A stretch of DNA of 64,000 nucleotides from Rhizophagus clarus. Lineage: Eukaryota; Glomeromycota; Glomeromycetes; Glomerales; Glomeraceae. This document shows, piece after piece, positions 22,954 through 33,295 of this stretch; the stretch's first letter is position 1; every line of letters starts with the position of its first letter. The translations under genes were made by a program, and so were the position numbers. The notes under the pieces were generated by a model. The model did not search any database. It was not told where the DNA came from and was given only the letters and a program-made list of their open reading frames with translations. The stretch is taken from the NCBI GenBank assembly GCA_015698045.1, contig BLAL01000246.1, forward strand, positions 496,001-560,000. The letters run 5' to 3'.

Positions 22954-25367
22954 TTAACTACCTAATATTTTATCAACGGTAGCCTCAATGTCAAATACAT
23001 TTGAACCATGATTAATAATAGGTAATGGATGTGGTTCAATGACTACATTTACTTCTATATTAAGTAATCTTTTTAGTTCTGGATCATTTATGTCAACCCA
23101 TCTTTCGATTTCTGTATCTCTCTGACTAGGAATGTTTGAATCGTGATTATCCTCTTCGTTATCGTCATCATCAAAAAATTCATCCTCATCCTCATCTAAA
23201 TCGTCACTCGCGTTAGCTTCTGACAGTGCTTTTTGTATGGAAAATTGAAAATCGTCTTCTGATACACCTGCATAAGCATATTTTAATTCTTTTTGGGCAT
23301 TTGTAATATAGTGTGTATGAAGTTTGGCCATAGCTTCCAATTTTTCAACTTTCAATCTATTTTATATAATTATAAAATATTAAGTAAGCTGTAAAAACGT
23401 ATATTAAATATAAAGTTAAAACTTACTTAGTTCTTCTTTGATTTGCAAACCATCCCAATACTGAAAAAACCCTCTCACATCCGGCATTGTGAGGAGTTAT
23501 TGCCAATACTTTCAACGCCAACTTTTGTATATGATTTTCGTTATTATGAACGGGATTACACAAAATCCACCAAGTAATAGCATCACCCTTACTTGTACTA
23601 AATGGAATGTTGTATTCTTCTTTTCTTAAATAAAAAGATTGGATTTGAGAAATTAAATCGGCGGAAGAAAATTCGCCACCACCCATATTAATCCATATTT
23701 TCATAGCCAAAATATACACATCACGTAATACAGTTGGTCGTAAGCCTTTTCCTAAATTAATATTAAAAAGAATTAAAAAAATTATTATAGTAACAATTCT
23801 AAGTTTTAATAAAATATTTACCTCTGTAGTGCGGATGAAGTAAGTATGCTAAAATGTAAAGTTGAATATCAAATTCTTGCCAACGTTTATTAAACAGCTC
23901 AACACATTGATGCTTAAAATCATAATTGGAAACAGGCGGAAGTGATTTGATTTTCCGTGAAAGGTTGATCAGTTCAATAAAGCAATCTGCAAGAGTTGTT
24001 GTTTTAAATTCTAGTGATTTAACAACTGATTTTACTGGTCCTAGGAGAGTATTTACAGCTTCAACATCGGTAAAAAAAGATCGACTTCGAATAAGTTCTG
24101 AAATGTCAGTACTTAATTTTTCCGGAGTTTCATCTAATACCTTGATTAGTTAATTATTAATAAAAAATTAGTAAATGAATATATAATACAAATATATTTT
24201 TTCTTACATTTTTAAGTATTTGCTCAAGTCGTAAAATTGAATTTGTGCAGTCCCAAGCTGTAGTCCACCTAGTTACTACATATGTTTTTAGTCCTCCTCC
24301 TTTTATTTCATTTGTTATTTTTGAACGTAATTCTTCACCAGCTTGATGAGACTGTTTAAAGTATTTAACTATTTTTTGACATTTTGAAATTACATCCTTT
24401 GCAAATGTTGTTTTACAAATGTCGGTTGAAATAAGATTTACATGGTGGGCAATACATCTGATGGGTAATATCTGCTTATACCGTTCAGCAATTATTTTTT
24501 TAGCAGCTGCACAAGCGGATGCATGATCTGATACAACTGCAGCAAAATTTTCTGCACCAATTTCAGTAATTACTTCGTCTAACTGATCAGCAAGAAAATT
24601 TGCTGTATGGGAATTAGCAGAGAGATTTTTTATGCAATGTATAATCTCTCTTCGATCAGGTGTCATTATTACAAACGCATATAATGACTGTCCTAAAGGG
24701 CTTGTCCAGCCATCAAATCCTAATTAAATAATAATAATTAATAAATTTGTTTACAAATAAGAACAAATAAAAATTGTAATCTTTTTTTATTACCTAACGT
24801 TAAATTTTTTGTTCTTTTTAGTTCTAAATGCTGATCAACCACGATTTTTGCCAATTCTTCATATAAAAAATCTTGTGAAAGCGCATTTGCACTTGGAGGA
24901 TCATACCCTAAACATAGACTTTTAACCATATCAATAAAAAAAGGATGTTCAACAAGACGGAAAGAAACACCACAGCAGATAAAAAATTTGGCCACTGTAC
25001 GATCACAAATTTGCTTTTTAATTGGTTCAATTATTTTTGATTCACCGTATTTTGTAATTGACTGTTGATATCCAACTTTTCTTTTTTTGGATAATATTTC
25101 TAAAGTTTCAATTTCTCCACGTGTTTTAACCATAAGTAAAAATTTTTCTTTAACGTCATAAGGTGCTTTATGACAACTAAGTGCCAAATGTGCTTCCATA
25201 TTATTTGGCTCACCACGTGTTTGACTCCATGGACAATATTTACATTTACAACCTTGGTGTCCTTCTTTTTTTTCTCCAATAGCTATAAAAAAATTCCAAA
25301 CTTCTTTTGGTTTTCGACCTGGTTTGGCATTTGGCTTTTTTAGTACTGGATTTTCACTTTCACTCAT
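22954..25367 (-). CDS. hAT2 transposase (BED finger, DUF659-like, hATC), apparently intact
   Basis: Five exons (25367-24794, 24719-24208, 24140-23822, 23751-23427, 23356-22954) join in frame to 2133 nt, giving 710 residues and a TGA-free reading. The introns have GT donors and AG acceptors. The start is MSESENPVLKKPNAKPGRKP, then a BED-type finger (CKCKYCPW ... HLALSCH, about residues 39-65). Catalytic landmarks: GFDGWTSPLGQS (first Asp), AAVVSDHASA (second Asp), RCIAHHVNL (CxxH) and YVVTRWTTAWD. The hATC domain has ITPHNAGCERVFSVLGWFAN with the expected Glu. The C-terminus is strongly acidic (DLDEDEDEFFDDDDNEED). It cuts and pastes hAT DNA in the nucleus, as known for the family. It is a candidate active source, judged by integrity only. 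Confidence 0.85.
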
Positions 25368-27671
25368 TATAACTTGCTTTATTTTATTGAAAAAAGTAGC
25401 AGAACAAAGAAAATTTCAAAGTAGAAACAAAGAACATTTAAACAAATATGCAAAATTTTTAATGTAAATATATTGTGATACTATGATGTCATTGGCGTAA
25501 ATCATTTTGACAATTCGGCAATTACGTCTGTATAAATTTAATACGGCTGTAAAAATACAATACGGCAATATGTCAAAAAAAAATAGCTATGCCGAAATTA
25601 TTACGACATATTTTTACAGACGTAATGCCGAAACCGTAATTAATTCGCGGAAAAGTATAGTTACAAGACCTATATTACAATCACAAACATCAATAAATAA
25701 TTTTGTTGATAGAATATCTTCAGCAGAACAAGATGAATGTGAATTATTATTTGCACAAGCAATTTACCAATGTGGATTATTCTTATCATTATCTGAATTA
25801 GAACCAATTAAAATCCTTTTTCAAAAACTTCGTCCTTGTTTTAAACTACCTTCACGAAAAACTTTATCAACAACATTACTTGACAAGGTATATGATAGTA
25901 TAAAAAATGAAGTAAATAATTTGATTAATTCAGCAAATTATATTTGCTTAATTTCCGATGGATGGTAGGTGTTTTTAACTACAATTTTAACTGAAATCAA
26001 TAAAAATATCTAATATAATTTAATGTTCTAACTTCTAGGTCGAATATGATGCAGGAACATTGGACTAATTATTTAATTACCACACCAAGACCAGTATTTT
26101 TTTCTGCTCATCAAACTGGCGAAATTAAACAAACAGGAGAAAATATTGCAGCTGATCTTGATGAAGTTATCTCGAAAATTGACCATTCTAAACTTTCAGC
26201 AATCATTACTGATAATGCATCCTCAATGAAAAAAGCATGAAAACTTTTGGCTATTAAATATCCAAAAGTAGTTTTCCTTGGCTGTGTAGCTCATTCCTTA
26301 AATCTTTTAATTGGTGATATTATGAAACTCCCTTGGGCGGACAGAACTATGAAAAATGGAAAGAAAATTGTTAAATATTTCAAATCACATCAAGTTCCAG
26401 CTGCAATCCTGAAACGATATCAACTTTCTAATTATGATAGGCGAATCTCACTTAAATTACCTGTAAAAACACGTTGGGGATCATCAGCTATTTGTCTTAA
26501 TTCACTTCAGGTAAATCAACTTGCTATTGAATTAACAATTACAGAATTATCACGTAATCAAACTGTTAGAATTGAAGATGATATAAAAAGTATTGTATTA
26601 GATGATGAGTTTTGGGAAGATGTTAATAATCTGCTTAAAGTTCTTAATGAACTTGTTATTGGAATTTCTATGTTTGAATCGGACACACCTTCTTTATCTA
26701 AAGTACTAGATTGGTATCATAATCAATTAGAATCACCAGGTAAAATATTATTTTTTGTTAGTAAATATAAACAAAAATTATTACTAATCAAATTTAATTT
26801 TCTCAAGTCTATGTATTTGATGTAGCAGGAAATAATATTAAAAATATTATCGAAAAAAGGTGGGAAAGGATTTACCACCCTGTTATGGAAGTTGCGCACC
26901 TGCTTGATCCATCATTTCATGGACGCCACCTTACTTCTGATTCAATGAATAAAATTTCACTGTTTATCCAAAAGTATTATTCAGATAATGCAGTAATTAT
27001 TTGGACACAAATCTTGAATTATAAGGAAAAAAATAGAGTTTTTGCAAATAAACTTGCTTGGGAAACAGCCGGTAAAATTGATCCTGTAACTTGGTGGTGT
27101 GGAAATTTCAGTGATTCTGCACCTGAACTTATTCAAGTAGCAAAAAAGGTTCTATCCATTCCAACATCGTCTGCTGCATCCGAAAGAAATTGGTCAGCAT
27201 TTGCATATATTTATGATAAAAAAAGAAACCGGTTGAATGCTGATCGCGTCTTAAAATTAGTGTATATTTATAGTAATTATAAATTACAAACGCCACGAGA
27301 AACACCAGAATGGAAAGTGTTTACAAATGAGCTGGATAAAAATACTTCATTAAATAGGGGAAATATAGATAACGAAACTCAAGTTTTAGAAGAAAGTGAA
27401 GAAAGCGAAGATAGTGATTATGAAGATGAGCATTTGTTAAATAGTAGTAGTGAAAGTAAAGAAGATAATTTTAATGACAGTGAAAATGATGACTCCAATG
27501 TATCTTGTTAATAAAATAAAATAAATAAATAAAATAGTTTTTATAACGAAATTATTTTTTTTTTTTATCTGTATAACGGTATTACATATATCATGTGCAT
27601 AATGCGAATAATACGCATTATGCGCATTATGCGCATCGTAAAGTGAAATTTTCGCATTTTGCCCATCCCTA

Positions 27672-27679
27672 ATTACACC
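27672..27679. repeat. Right copy of the hAT1-A target duplication
   Basis: ATTACACC, identical to 20486-20493. Confidence 0.95.
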
Positions 27680-29034
27680 TGTACTGTAAATCGTTCCTTC
27701 GTAAGGCTGGAACCAATCCAAATTCATCATTAATCCTAGATGAGCATCAGCCTTGTCTGGTCGGAAAAAGTTATTTGACCCTTGTTCAGACGATTCCTTA
27801 AGATTTTTCCATATTTGGCCGTCATAAATATCTGATAGAACATTGTCAATTATTGAACGACGTGTCCAATGCCGCAGTAATTCTTCAAATCCTGGCCGCT
27901 TGAACATACTAGAAAGCTGCTGTTGTATACTCGAGACTGGATAAATTAATTCAGGAACAATTGATATACTATTATTTAAAGAAATTTTCTTTCTTAAAGG
28001 AGTACGACATTGTTTTAATCTCTTTGTAGCCGAATTTGGAAATTCAACATGGCTGCATTTCATAACGGTATTATTATCTTTTGATATTATTTCCTCTTTT
28101 TTGTATAATTTGTGGCATTTTTGGCAGGCTGCAAACTGCGTAAATCGATCGAAAAGTCCTAACTTTTTTCTTAGCATGTACAATGAATTTGGGAATGATT
28201 CGTAATTGATATTTTTACATACTTTCAATATTATTTTAATAAATTGTATTAATTCTTCAATTGCGGTATTTGGTATGTTATGACTCGACCTGAACTTCAT
28301 AATCCATATCAAAATCCCTTTAATTAATTCATCTGTTGGTAATTCTGAAATATCTGGTGTGTCTGAAATATCCGGTATGTCGAACATAGGATGAGAGTAA
28401 TTCTCAAAATTATCTGAAAAATCGTTATCTTCATCATTAGGAGAATCTTCTTGTGTCGAAGATTCACTAGTGTAGATATCATCCGTATTATATTCAGCTG
28501 GCACATTATAAGAGGAATCTTCAGCAACTAGCTCAACTTCAGTGATATGACAAAATGTGCCTGGTTTTGCCCTTTTTTTGCGTGGAAGAAATATATATTT
28601 CTGTTCCTCATACGTATCATTATCAGAATGTGTATCAATAGACATTGTCGTATCTTGTGGTTCTGCTAATAATATTGTCGAATCAATCAGTTCTACTAAC
28701 TCTTGAGACATTGGAGCCTTATCGCGATTTAATGGTTCCAAAGAAGTCGTTTGCTCATTCGTTTGCTCATGTTCCTCCTTCGTACGCGGATCGACCATTT
28801 TCCCATTACAATGGCTGCAAAAGCACGAAACCTTCTCTCTTGATTTTCTGATCGTAAATTCAGTAGATGTTTGTTCAGAGGTCGATGAACTAGGATTATT
28901 ATATTCGTCTATGATATTAGCAGCAATGCGTTTTCTTTCCCCTTTTTTCATTTTTTGATAAAAGTCAGATACGATAAAGTTGTAATATGATTTTTACGTT
29001 GAATAAAGTTATAATATACTTTGTTATATTTAAT

Positions 29035-29265
29035 TAATAGTGATTTTTTATTAATATCAAATTTTTAGTGATGTCGAATTTTTAGTGATATTGTGGTTTT
29101 TTTATTAATATCAAATTTTTAGTGATGTCGAATTTTTAGTGATATTTTGGTTTTTTTATTAATATCAAATTTTTAGTGATGTCGAATTTTTAGTAATATT
29201 TTGGTTTTTTTATTAATATCAAATTTTTAGTGATGTCGAATTTTTAGTGATATTGTGATTATATT
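29035..29265 (+). repeat. Tandem repeat between the two divergent genes of the CACTA element
   Basis: About four copies of a 58-60 bp unit built from TTTTTATTAATATCAAATTT and TTAGTGATGTCGAATTTTTA. It lies between the transposase start (28951) and the accessory gene start (29750), where both promoters should be. It could be a transposase- or accessory-protein binding region, by analogy with En/Spm subterminal repeats. The function is inferred. Confidence 0.75.
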
Positions 29266-29414
29266 CCGTTTTAAAATGATATTGATGGTATAATTAACAA
29301 AATAGACAAATTCGAATACAAAAAATTAGTCGTAAGAAGTTGAATAAAAAATTAAACGAAAACCAAAATTTAAAAAATAAAATATATACCATACCACGCA
29401 CTCAATGTGATTTA

Positions 29415-29640
29415 ACTGTTCAATTAATTGAAAGTCTAGTTTGATGCGAAAGTTTAAGTCTAATCTGATCATTAACGGCTAATGATTGAAAGTCTAATTT
29501 GATATGTTTAATATATGTTTAATTAATTAAAAGTCTAATTTGATGCGAAAGTTTAAGTCTAATTTGATCACGCCTATTGAAAGTCTAATTTTATACAAAT
29601 GTTTGTGATCGTTAATTGTTAAAAGTCTAATTTAATAGTA
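29415..29640 (+). repeat. GAAAGTCTAATTTGATGCG interspersed repeat
   Basis: Five to six copies of GAAAGTCTAATTTGAT with GCGAAAGTTTAAGTCTAAT spacers. It lies in the upstream region of the accessory gene. Confidence 0.65.
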
Positions 29641-29749
29641 AAGAAATAGATATAAATAGTGGTCCAATTTCCTCGTTTCATACAAAAAATCGCCCTTTTT
29701 TCTTTTTTAAAAAATAATAATAAAAAATAAAAATAATTTTAAAACAATA

Positions 29750-32073
29750 ATGGCTCGTAAGAAACCATCAAAACCAAATGTTCCTTCACCAGATATTGCT
29801 GGTTCGTCTACACCATCGCCACATACAACATCAACTCCTCCACGAAATATTGCTTCAACACCAACACCAACTAATACCACCGTTTCATCTACATCACGAA
29901 ATATTACCACATCACGAGCGTCAACACCAACTAATACTACATCACGAAATATTGCCACATCACGAGCGTCAACACCAGCTAATACTACACCACGAAATAT
30001 TGCCACACCACGAGCGTCAACACCAACTAATACTACACCATGAAATATTGCCACACCACGAGCGTCAACACCAACTAATACTACACCACGAAATATTGCC
30101 ACACCACGAGCGTCAACACCAACTAATACCACCGCCTCGTCTACACCACGAAATATTGCCACACCACGAAATATTACTTCAACACCAACATCACTAAATA
30201 CTAATACTACAGCTCCCTTTAGACTTGTTGTTTCGCAAGATATTTTAGCCTCATTAAGTCAAACTCAAACTCAATCTTAACGAACTTCTGATATTATTAA
30301 AAGATATCCTAATATTAATGTACTGAAAAGTTACCATTCACATCACGAAGAAGGAGCACCAAGAAATGTTCGACCGAGTAATGAAGAAGCGGGTAAACTG
30401 AATTTTTTGTTATATTTTAATATTTATTATATTACATCTGTTCGTTACGATTCGATACATATCCTTATAATTTAAAATAGGTAATTTAGAGCTAGGAAAT
30501 TTAAAAAATGAAACCCTTCGACTACAGAACGAATTGAATCAGAAAAAGGTCAAAGTATCAGAAATGAAACGAAAAATAGATAATTTGCAAAACCGTGTTC
30601 GTAGGGTCGAGGAGGAGAATTCCTTACTACGGCAGTTTAATGAAATTTTTGGTGATGAATCGAACCAATTATGTGAAGAGAATAAAACTCTCCAAGAAGA
30701 ACTTCAACGGCTCAAGCAACTTCGCACATCTCAAAAGACTATCGATTCTCCGCAGCAATATTTACCAAAACGCCCCAATAAAAGATTAAAATTGAGAGAG
30801 AAATCGCCTGATGAAGTTGCCGCTTCAGCTGCAAGAGTAAGAATTTTACAAGACTATTTGCAGCCGAATTGTGTTAATGTATATATACAGCTTTTATTAT
30901 TTCCTCTTATTGTTTAGGACGAAATGAAAAACCTCTTGAAAGGTCAAATACCTGAAGAATATCGGTTGGATTACGGCAAGACTTTTAGTGAACAGACAGC
31001 AAAGATATACGAAAAATTGATACCTGAATTAAAGAGGTTGATGAGTGGACATTATAATCCGTCTGTAACCCAATTGTCGAACTGGTTACGATCGATTCAC
31101 AAGCATAAAAGAGATAGACAACGGAAACGACTATCAGGCCAATTAGACAAAGTCGACCGTAGGATGCATGTGAATGTGCGATTGTCTGAAGTGAGCAGTA
31201 TTTTATTTTAATGCACTTCTTTTTAGTCATTTGAAATTAATCTTTATATATTCAACAGAAAAAAAATAGACGAGTAAAGGCGGCAATAAAATTATACGAA
31301 AGAAATAACGCCAACATAAAGGAATTCGATAAAGACGAATTATTACCAATGCTTGTACAGAATGATTGTCATTCCATTGAGCAATCAGATTCTGAAGACG
31401 ATTCAAGACAGAAATTGCCTGATAATAAGCGGTTCTTGCATGTATATGATCGGTCATGGTGTTCAGACGAGGTATTAAAGTGATTACTGCTCCTAACCTA
31501 TTTTAATATTTATTCGATATTTGTTTATCTTTGTTTTAATAGTTAAAACAGCTATTACGAGACGTATTAGACCCTGAAGCAGAATATATTCAACGCGCAA
31601 AAAAGCAACGGGAGCGAATTTATAATGATGATATTTACTTCATGTCTAGTAAACCTCTCGAGAATGCGCCTGAATGGGCGCTCGATAAAATGAAAATGTA
31701 CGAGACAGATGAAACAAACGAAACAATTGGCGTTAGCGAATATGACGACATGGTTGATGATTTGATTCAATCTTACGAGGATCGTGTGCCAATAGAACTG
31801 AATTTAACAGAGCCATATTCAGATTTCTTGTTAAATTCGGCGGAAATGAATTCAACTAGACCTGAAGATTTGGATGAGATTGGTGAAAGTTTGACAACAG
31901 TAAGTTGAATTATTTTAATATTTTTACGTCGCAAATATCGTTAATTAATTTTGTTTATATCATATGTTGTATCATATTAGCAACAAAAAGCTGAAAAAAA
32001 CTGAAAAGAAAAAGGAAGGGCTACGGAAGACGAAGAACTCCATGAAATATTTGATGCAGACGAATATTATTAG
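29750..32073 (+). pseudogene. Accessory gene of the Plavaka/CACTA element, coiled coil, three stops
   Basis: Six exons (29750-30392, 30481-30878, 30918-31190, 31259-31471, 31543-31899, 31981-32073) join to 659 codons with clean GT/AG sites. The N-terminus is a Thr/Pro repeat (RASTPTNTTPRNIATP, six to seven copies). Exon 2 is a strong coiled coil (LRLQNELNQKKVKVSEMKRK, LLRQFNEIF, ENKTLQEELQRLKQL). Exons 3-4 hold IPEEYRLDYGKTFSEQTAK, IYEKLIPELKRLMSG, IHKHKRDRQRKRLSGQ and RFLHVYDRSWCSDE. Exon 5 has PLENAPEWALDKMKMYE and an acidic region; the end is FDADEYY. Stops: TGA 30041-30043 (sister repeat units have CGA), TAA 30278-30280 (CAA is simplest) and TGA 32002-32004. A second DNA-binding protein beside a transposase recalls TnpA of En/Spm; that is analogy only. 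Its middle resembles the 14-16 kb pseudogene. Confidence 0.7.
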
Positions 32074-32539
32074 TATATTTTATATTTATTTTTTTTGGTT
32101 ATATAATTATTACTGGATATTTTATATTTTTTTTTGTACAGTTGATCATATGCAGGTTGGTTTATATAATTATCTTATATTACTATATACTATATACGTC
32201 AATATATATAAAATAAATGGTTTTTATTTGCTTATAAAATACAAAATGATGCTTTATTATTCGACCTTGAAAAACCTCTAGTTCGACCTATTTATCAATT
32301 ATATTCGGATTACATACAGTAGTCGAATATAGTTTTTTTTAGGGTCGAATAAATATGTAATAATGTCCTAATATAGGTAAAATGATGGTCGAATTTTCTT
32401 TCCGAATTTGAGACGATTGGCACCTTAAATGCGCCAAAAAAATCAGCCTCAATTTGACATAGGTTAGATCGTCATTCGACCTATATTCGACCTGGTCAAA
32501 TTTAGGCTGAATTGTCCTTTTTCAACTAGTGTTAGAATG

Positions 32540-33295
32540 GGTATTTAAATATATTTCGCAAATATAACTACATAATCAATTAATGATAAATTGTCCTTTT
32601 ATTCCTTGTAATCAGTGATGTATGTAAATTGGATACGTGCAGCGTACATACTCTTAATTCTTTGCAAATTTATGCATTTTTCTTAATAGTGCTATTCTTG
32701 CATATAAAGCGCGTATGAATTGATGGGCTGCGTTAATGATTTTTATGGATAATGTGCGCTTTGTACGTATAATAATTTTTTGAATTACTGAATGTAATGT
32801 AATATTTAATTCTATACAATTGTGATTTTTGGAAAAATTTTTCAATGGCAATAAAATCTGTGTTACAATTTTGCATAATTAAATATTAATCCGCTTTTAA
32901 TTCGCTTTTAATTCGCTTTTAATTTGCTTTTAATCGCGAGTTAATTAGTAGATCTTTTTAATTGTATATCTGCTGTACAAACTTATTTTTTTAACGCGTA
33001 AAAAGATTTTGTTAGTTGTTACTTCAATGTCGAACTCTAAGCAAAAAAGACGTTGTGAACATGAAAATTACCCTACTTCGCCTGAAATAATATATTACAG
33101 TGACCGAAAATTTTTTTTTTTTTAGGGTGCGTTTGCTAAGTTTTTTTTTTACTAATTAAAATTGTGTAATGTTGATCAAAATCATTATACCCAATTTTAA
33201 CAATTAGCCGATATGCATGTAATTGTGTTATAATTTGATTGGTTGTAATGTATTTAACTTATTAAAAAAAAAATTTTCCTAAATTAAAAAAAAAA
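32540..33295. other. Intergenic stretch between the two Plavaka regions
   Basis: Four tandem TTCGCTTTTAA units lie at about 32890-32930. Homopolymer T runs occur at 33110 and 33143. The minus-strand 65-codon frame at 32654-32851 has no further support. No CACTA terminus was found for the downstream Plavaka gene. Confidence 0.5.

Larger units (their letters stand above)
20966..25659 (-). mobile_element. hAT2, second hAT transposon nested in hAT1-A
   Basis: Termini TATACTTCTCCGCGAATTA and, inverted at the right, TATACTTTTCCGCGAATTA match at 18 of 19 positions. GTTACAAG at 20958-20965 and 25660-25667 is the 8-bp target duplication. The element is 4694 bp and encodes an apparently intact 710-aa transposase on the minus strand. 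The left 2 kb carries no gene but holds a subterminal 19-bp repeat and two splice-unit arrays (B and B'). Confidence 0.93.
20700..27511 (+). pseudogene. hAT1-A transposase, split by hAT2 and with one stop
   Basis: Exon 1 starts MPPANPIWAHFNKLGHVAGF with a BED-like finger (CKYC ... HFKTC), runs to 20965, and resumes after hAT2 at 25668, ending 25964. Exon 2 (26039-26739) has the catalytic landmarks ISDGWSN (across the splice), IITDNASSMKK and GCVAHSLNLL. Exon 3 (26808-27511) has the hATC dimerisation motif SSAASERNWSAFAYIYDKKR and an acidic Ser-rich tail ending SNVSC. TGA at 26238-26240 replaces the Trp codon (TGG) found in hAT1-B. The nested insertion alone prevents a normal product. Confidence 0.9.
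20494..27671 (+). mobile_element. hAT1-A, hAT transposon carrying a nested hAT2
   Basis: Ends are TAGGGATGTGCC and GGCCATCCCTA-type (right end TTTTGCCCATCCCTA), flanked by the ATTACACC duplication. Subterminal GCATAATGC units stand in both ends (20505-20550 and 27596-27642). Total length is 7178 bp; subtracting hAT2 and its duplicate leaves 2476 bp, against 2493 bp for hAT1-B. The 17-bp difference is one 9-bp GCATAATGC unit at each end minus one base in a homopolymer. The transposase inside is split and has one stop. Confidence 0.93.
18550..28951 (-). pseudogene. Plavaka-type CACTA transposase, split by a hAT element
   Basis: The N-terminal part (28951-27680) begins MKKGERKRIAANIIDEYNNP and has a CFCSHCNGKMVDPRTKEEH zinc motif (about residues 43-62), a long acidic stretch, and a second Cys cluster (CQKCHKLYKKEE...MKCSH...KQC). 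It is cut after YSTG. Removing the hAT insertion and one 8-bp duplicate rejoins the frame exactly into IYAVICNLPRDVRFKPENVL at 20485. Downstream come LCGHISAPASCHRC and ILRLSYFDLIRFVIIDLMYC; the usual DPMH of this family is DLMY here. The C-terminal domain follows (ITPNLHLSLHLCECSYDYGP, intron 19386-19473, then YPGQIQFFFEHSVHL to LR at 18550). Damage: TGA 20281-20283, a frameshift near 19808 and TGA 19508-19510 (a Trp in SFWCFSFERM). Confidence 0.8.
18215..32531. mobile_element. Plavaka/CACTA element with nested hAT insertions
   Basis: The left end reads CACTAATCGAAAAAGGAATA and the right end, read inward from 32531, CACTAGTTGAAAAAGGACAA. They match at about 22 of the first 27 positions. Both subterminal zones are rich in short TTCGGCC / TTCGACCT motifs on either strand (18236-18420 and 32270-32510). 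Inside are a minus-strand transposase (28951 to 18550) and a divergent plus-strand accessory gene (29750-32073). Without the hAT insertion the element would be about 7.1 kb. The flanking trinucleotides (GAC, TTA) do not match, so the expected 2-3 bp target duplication is not visible. The ends may have decayed, or one may belong to a different copy. Confidence 0.65.

Noticed and set aside
23926..24153. 75-codon plus-strand frame
   Set aside because: It is antisense to the third exon of the hAT2 transposase, which joins in frame to its neighbours.
29707..30197. Repetitive frames on both strands (AIFRGVVLVGVDARGV; HHEILPHHERQHQLIL)
   Set aside because: Shadow frames of the Thr/Pro repeat at the start of the accessory gene; the frame that joins to the coiled coil by splicing is the real one.
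33000..33295. A CACTA left end for the second Plavaka gene
   Set aside because: No CACTA...GAAAAAGGA terminus or inverted partner was found either upstream of 33296 or downstream of 39036, so I did not define element borders.
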